Source: Paraphysoderma sedebokerense (taxonomy: Eukaryota; Blastocladiomycota; Physodermatomycetes; Physodermatales; Physodermataceae). From it: a DNA stretch of 64,000 bases. This document shows, piece by piece, positions 59,884 through 64,000 of the stretch (position 1 is its first letter; each line of letters starts with the position of its first letter). The stretch covers positions 434,001-498,000 of the forward strand of contig JAHLJZ010000008.1 in NCBI GenBank assembly GCA_025602915.1, given 5' to 3'. The notes under the pieces are model-generated. The model ran no database searches. It saw nothing but the letters and a program-made list of their open reading frames with translations, and was not told the DNA's origin. A program made the translations under genes and the position numbers.

Positions 59884-61322
59884 TTAAATTACACCTGCTT
59901 TATACACATATTGACAATAGTCCTCCCACATTGCATTTGCAATAGCATCCCGAAGCCTGTAACCCTCCTGAAGTTTCCCATCTTGAATTGAAGTTTCAAT
60001 CTCATATTCTTCATCTTCTATGCTATCACCGGCATTGTTATCAGCAATCCGGTCGATGCTGTCGAACTCTTCATAGAATTCGTCCTCGCCACATTCCCTT
60101 TTGATGAAGTTATGAAGACCGCAGAGCGCCAGAACCAGTTTAACTTGCGACCGACGAGGCAAATTCGTGGCATTTGTCAAAACTGGAAATCGCTTCTTTA
60201 ATACTCCAAATGTTCGCTCAGCGTTGTCCCGTAAAGATGAGTGCCGTAAATTGTACAACTCTTTTGCATTTCGCGGCCTAAAAGTTAATTATGATTATCA
60301 GATTGATACAGAATGAAATCATAAAGTTCAGAAACATGCCTTTCTTCAGTATCGTCCGATTCCCGTCGATGGTACCTCACACCACGATATGGTGTTAAGA
60401 CCTTATCCGAAATGCCATGGCCCGCGTCACCTAAGTAGTATTTACCGGCCGGTACTGCGAAGCCTTTCGTATAGGCACTATTCAAAACCATCGCATCAGT
60501 CGCAATTCCCTCCCAACCAGCCAAGACGTAGGAGAATAGACCATCGAATGTAACTGCAGCGAGCACATTTTGGGAGTACCACCCTTTTCGGTTTCCAAAC
60601 GTCATTTTTTCGTCAGCGAAGGCAGGGATGTGTGTACAGTCTAATACACCCAGACAGTCTTTGAAGTACGGAAAAAACTTTTGGCTATTTGCAATTCTAG
60701 TTGGGACAACAGAAGGATCCGGTAAACTGATAACGGTAGAATTAAAGTCGACAAGAGCATCAAGGATGGTATTAATATATCGGGATATCGTTTCCCCCGA
60801 ATGTTGAAACCGTTTTTGTAAAGTGCGATTTGTCATTGACGGGGCAATAGAGTTGAGGAAAATAAATAGTTGCTCTTCTACCCTCACTTTACGGGAATCC
60901 TTCAGATAGCCCCCTTCCTTCATGATTCTACATAGTTTACGAAATGTATTTAAATCCATGCGACAAAGTTCATATATCAGTTGAGAATCGCCGTTCAGAA
61001 AATCGGATACGAAACAGGATCCGGTGTCGTCACTGTCATCATCCTCATCCTCCGACATGTAGTTCTCATAATAAAAGACGGCTGTAGTGGCAGCAGCGAG
61101 GACAGCCGCTAGAACTGCATCGTCAACGGAGTCAGAGTCTATATCAGTATCCGTATCGGTAGATTTTAAGGAATCGGTTGAGGGAGAATCAGATCCAATA
61201 GACGATGATCCAAGTGAGTCGAAGTCAGAGTCCGTTTCCATAGATTTTAAGGAATCGGAACCAAGTGAATCGGAACCAAGTGAATCGGAGGTCTCAGAAG
61301 AATAACTAGCATCGGATATCAT
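59884..61322 (-). CDS. PIF/Harbinger transposase (DDE_Tnp_4), with a probable GC-AG intron
   Basis: DDE transposases of the Harbinger family cut and paste DNA; domesticated members (HARBI1-like) also exist in hosts. Two exons, 60340-61322 and 59884-60277, about 458 residues. The N-terminus is a Ser/Asp/Gly-rich repeat (SDSLGSDSLGSDSLKS) and acidic stretch, unusual for the family. The body has ELCRMDLNTFRKLCR, LFIFLNSIAP, RTLQKRFQHSGETISRYI (helix-turn-helix region), then the catalytic parts CLGVLDCTHIPAF (first D), YSQNVLAAVTFDGLFSYV, GWEGIATDAMVL (second D), KYYLGDAGH, LTPYRGVRYH, RDNAERTFGVLKKRFPVL (third acidic residue, E) and LCGLHNFIKREC. The junction AG/GCATGT...TTTAG/G restores ERPRNAKELYNLRHSSL, so the donor is GC. 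I could not recognise terminal inverted repeats within 300 bp on either side, so mobility is unproven. Confidence 0.88.
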
Positions 61323-61794
61323 GGTATAAAGTATGAAATAATAAGAAGTTATTGCTAGTTTGTAGTATTGCTCCCATGGCCAGCATATTTATCTTACTTC
61401 CTAAATACGCCAATACTTCGCCGGTATCATGGCCATCTCGCGATTCTCCAAGCGCGCCTTCTCAGTTCCCTCGATCTAGTCAACGCAAACTGTGGATATT
61501 CGGCCAGGAAAAGATTTATCTCCTAAAACAAATTAAACTGCAAAGGTATCTTTCAATGAAACACTTTGCTGCAAAGATGGGACATTTAGCCATCTAAATA
61601 TAATACATTTATTCGAGTACGGGTAGAAAATTCTTGATGGATGATTTCAGTCTGAATAATTAAAGTCATTGACATTCACCGTATGCTAGCCTAATTGCTC
61701 AGAATAACATTCCGGCGTTACAAAACTGAGGCGGTACCTCACTACCATCCCAAACTACAACTATAATTAAGTTGCGGGATCTCATAAACAGTAC

Positions 61795-63577
61795 CTACAT
61801 TGATTCACCTTGATCCTTTCCATCACTTGCCCCATCAGTTACCGATGGCTGAGGTTCGCCGGCCTCTTCAACGTGAGAAGCGCTTCCTTCTTCGGTTCCC
61901 AAGGGATTGTACAACTCTCCCACTGCTGTCCCTACATTATTAACAATAAACGGATGCTGTAACACTTGGGGAAGAGGGAGTCGAGAGTCGGGATTGTGGA
62001 CAAGAAGCTGAACATATCAAAATTATTTTGGTTGAACCGCTGTAAACCGGACAGATATGGGCAAATGATTCAAACCTTTTTAATCAGATCTTTCGCCTCG
62101 TCGCCTACAAAGTCTGGAATTTTCAAATCAACCTTCGCAATTCGCTTGTATGTAGCACTATACCCGCTCATTTCTTCGAATGGCGGTGAACCGACTAAGA
62201 ATTCATATAGAAGTACACCTAGCGACCACAGATCAACCTTTTCGTTGTGGTCTCTTCCTTCTACCATTTCAGGTGGAAGGTAATCCAAGGTACCGCAGAG
62301 AGTTTGTCGACTTTCCAATGGAAGGAAAGAAACGGTGGAAGGGACAACGGAAAAATCAGCTAATGAAATTAATTAAGCCATTGAAATAAGAATTAACTAC
62401 CGTGTATGAGGTGCATGGACACTCCATCCAAAATCAGCAATTTTTAGCTCGCCTTTCATTCCTAACAGCAAATTCTCGGGCTTTATATCTCTATGAATGA
62501 CATGCTTGTGGTGCAGGTACTGTAAAGCGTTCGCCATCTGAGAAATGTACTTTTAAAAGAGAGGCACCAATATGGGTTAGAAGATATCATTAAACAGAAA
62601 AATAAAGAAGAAGAAATACAAACTGAAGCTGCCTTCTTTTCGCTAAATCTTCCATATTTTCTCAAATGTTTGTACAACTCTCCTTTGGCTGCGTACTCGA
62701 GGATTAGGTAGACGCGTTTTGAATCATAAAAATAACCGTAGAGTCGGAGAATATTGGGGTGCCTGTTAATTTCGATGGAGCGTAATTAAAACCGATAAAA
62801 CAGAAAGTGCATGGCACATTAGAAAGCAACGGAACAAGAGTTAGCTTGGTGCTGGATCATGACATGAGCCAAAAGGTATGCCGCAGAAAGACAACAATGG
62901 AGGGTTGACAGAGACCTTAAGTGAGATTGAATTTCGATTTCTCTTCTTAGCTGTTTCTCTACTTTGGCTTGTGCAAGTTCGCTCTTAAACAAAATCTTGA
63001 GGGCGACTATGTATCCGCTTTTCTTTTCTCGCGCTAAATAGACCCGTCCGAACTTTCCTTTTCCTAAGGCCCGGCCAATATCAAAATCTGAAAGAGACCA
63101 CGTTTTAGGTTTATCTGAGGAAGATGCAGATGTTGTCGTTGAGGAGGAAGTCGAGGCGGCGAGGGATTTCGTGGCTCCTTTAGGAGCGAACGTGTTGGAA
63201 TCTGATGGATTTTGGGATTGTGCATTACTTTGGATTGAGGAGGCGTTGTTAATGGATATTGATTTGATACCTCTTGAAATTGAATCTATCGAATCAGGGG
63301 TACTGGAAACAGCGTTTTGTTGATTACTCGAGGTGGAGTTGGCTGTCGGTTTGAGCTTACTGGCAGGAACAGAAGGAATTTTGAAGCCTTCGTTATCTTT
63401 GATGGGTTTCGCTGCATCATCAGACGTAGTAACAGACGAACTAGCTGCTACAACCTTCTTTTGTTGGGTTGGAGCAGCAGCCTTTGGATTCTGTTTTGAT
63501 GCGGTGGTTTGAGGAGCCTGTCGGGCGGTGAGGGGAAGACGATTTTGCCTTGCAGCAGTTGTTGTTGGGGGCGGCAT
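61795..63577 (-). CDS. Aurora kinase
   Basis: Aurora kinase controls chromosome segregation and cytokinesis as part of the chromosomal passenger complex; many fungi have one (Ipl1/Ark1). ATG 63577 opens a Gln/Ser/Thr/Pro-rich tail of about 160 residues. The kinase domain: [42 protein letters not shown], then exons with [47 protein letters not shown] and [15 protein letters not shown], rebuilt by a splice that ends at a TCGACAAACTC acceptor near 62314 and gives the RRxT site of the activation loop. Then [21 protein letters not shown] and [16 protein letters not shown]. The C-terminus is acidic and rich in Gly/Ser, ending at TAG 61795-61797. FGWSVH and [13 protein letters not shown] are Aurora identifiers. 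About seven exons. Confidence 0.93.
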
Positions 63578-64000
63578 TGGAGAGAAAGACGGCCAGAAAG
63601 GTAGAAGTGTTATCAGAAATGTTGAGACTTAAAATGATGTATGTGTGTGGATTTGATGGATACGAATGAGAAGAGGAATGAATGTGCGAAAATGCGAATG
63701 GGAATGGCAAACCGATTCTTCCGCGCGACAGAATTTTTATGTTGCAACTGCGACGAATGCAAGATATCGGATATATAGTCATATAAACATGCGCATCTAG
63801 GTACATTCATAATCATATTAATAGCAATGATACCTTAGTATTAGTATATTCGTTAACAGCCAACTCCATTCATTCCTCAAAATCCATTACTTGTATGCCT
63901 TCGACGTTGAAAGGTCATAACTGACAACAAAGTTGATTTTTTCTGACATTATAAGATTTCATACGTTGCTTGCATCCTTTTCACTGCAGCATACATTTAT
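63578..64000. other. Upstream region of Aurora and window edge
   Basis: Contains the Aurora promoter. Short minus-strand frames extend upstream of the start but lack an ATG with family match. No gene is supported to the window edge. Confidence 0.45.

Noticed and set aside
61087-61305. Plus-strand Ser/Glu repeat frame (SESEPSESE-like)
   Set aside because: Antisense of the SDSLG repeat at the N-terminus of the transposase.

Overview
The window looks like nuclear DNA from an intron-rich, compact fungal genome. The genes are short-spaced, split by many 50-125 nt GT-AG introns, and include fungal hallmarks: a sphingolipid C9-methyltransferase, an Hst3/Hst4-type sirtuin, a GATA factor, a Yos9 lectin and a secreted GH24 lysozyme with a fungal-style Cys-rich tail. 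A complete selenocysteine elongation factor (eEFSec), a LIV-1-type ZIP transporter and a UBE3A-type HECT ligase with an AZUL finger are not typical of Dikarya, so an early-diverging (non-Dikarya) fungus is the best inference. I cannot name the species.

Layout. 0.5-9.5 kb, plus strand: UBE3A-like HECT ligase, Cwc2 splicing factor, Hst3/4 sirtuin. 10-14.5 kb, minus strand: a tandem pair of DUF1624 (HGSNAT-like) membrane acyltransferases. 15-22.4 kb: TMEM42-like membrane protein, a mitochondrial Tim44/mL45-like protein divergent from RCL1, a secreted lysozyme divergent from the ERAD lectin Yos9. 22.5-36 kb, minus strand: an accessory cluster of four intact paralogues of a secreted protein family that I read as putative ADP-ribosyltransferases (ART), plus two broken relics, interrupted by a LIV-1 zinc transporter. 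The unit intact copy + relic is present twice (about 24.2-27.1 and 31.1-34.4 kb), so the cluster grew by segmental duplication. 38-40.4 kb: a nine-exon GATA factor whose zinc finger is split over tiny exons. 40.4-45.6 kb is gene-poor. 45.6-54 kb, plus strand: an unknown small membrane protein, the sphingolipid C9-methyltransferase (with 3-nt and 6-nt microexons) and a protein kinase. 54.4-57.6 kb, minus: eEFSec; divergent from it the Rab6/Ypt6 GTPase; then a PIF/Harbinger transposase and Aurora kinase on the minus strand.

Most genes are unrelated housekeeping genes (splicing, rRNA processing, ERAD, vesicle traffic, mitosis). The parts most worth a second look are (1) eEFSec, which implies that this fungus can make selenoproteins, (2) the secreted ART-like family with a conserved 25-nt exon carrying the second active-site motif, and (3) genuine microexons of 3, 6 and 7 nt that are needed to keep conserved protein motifs in frame. 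Splice sites were placed by eye using GT-AG rules, reading frame and family motifs; where exon sums are quoted as multiples of three I checked them by hand. No database search was run.
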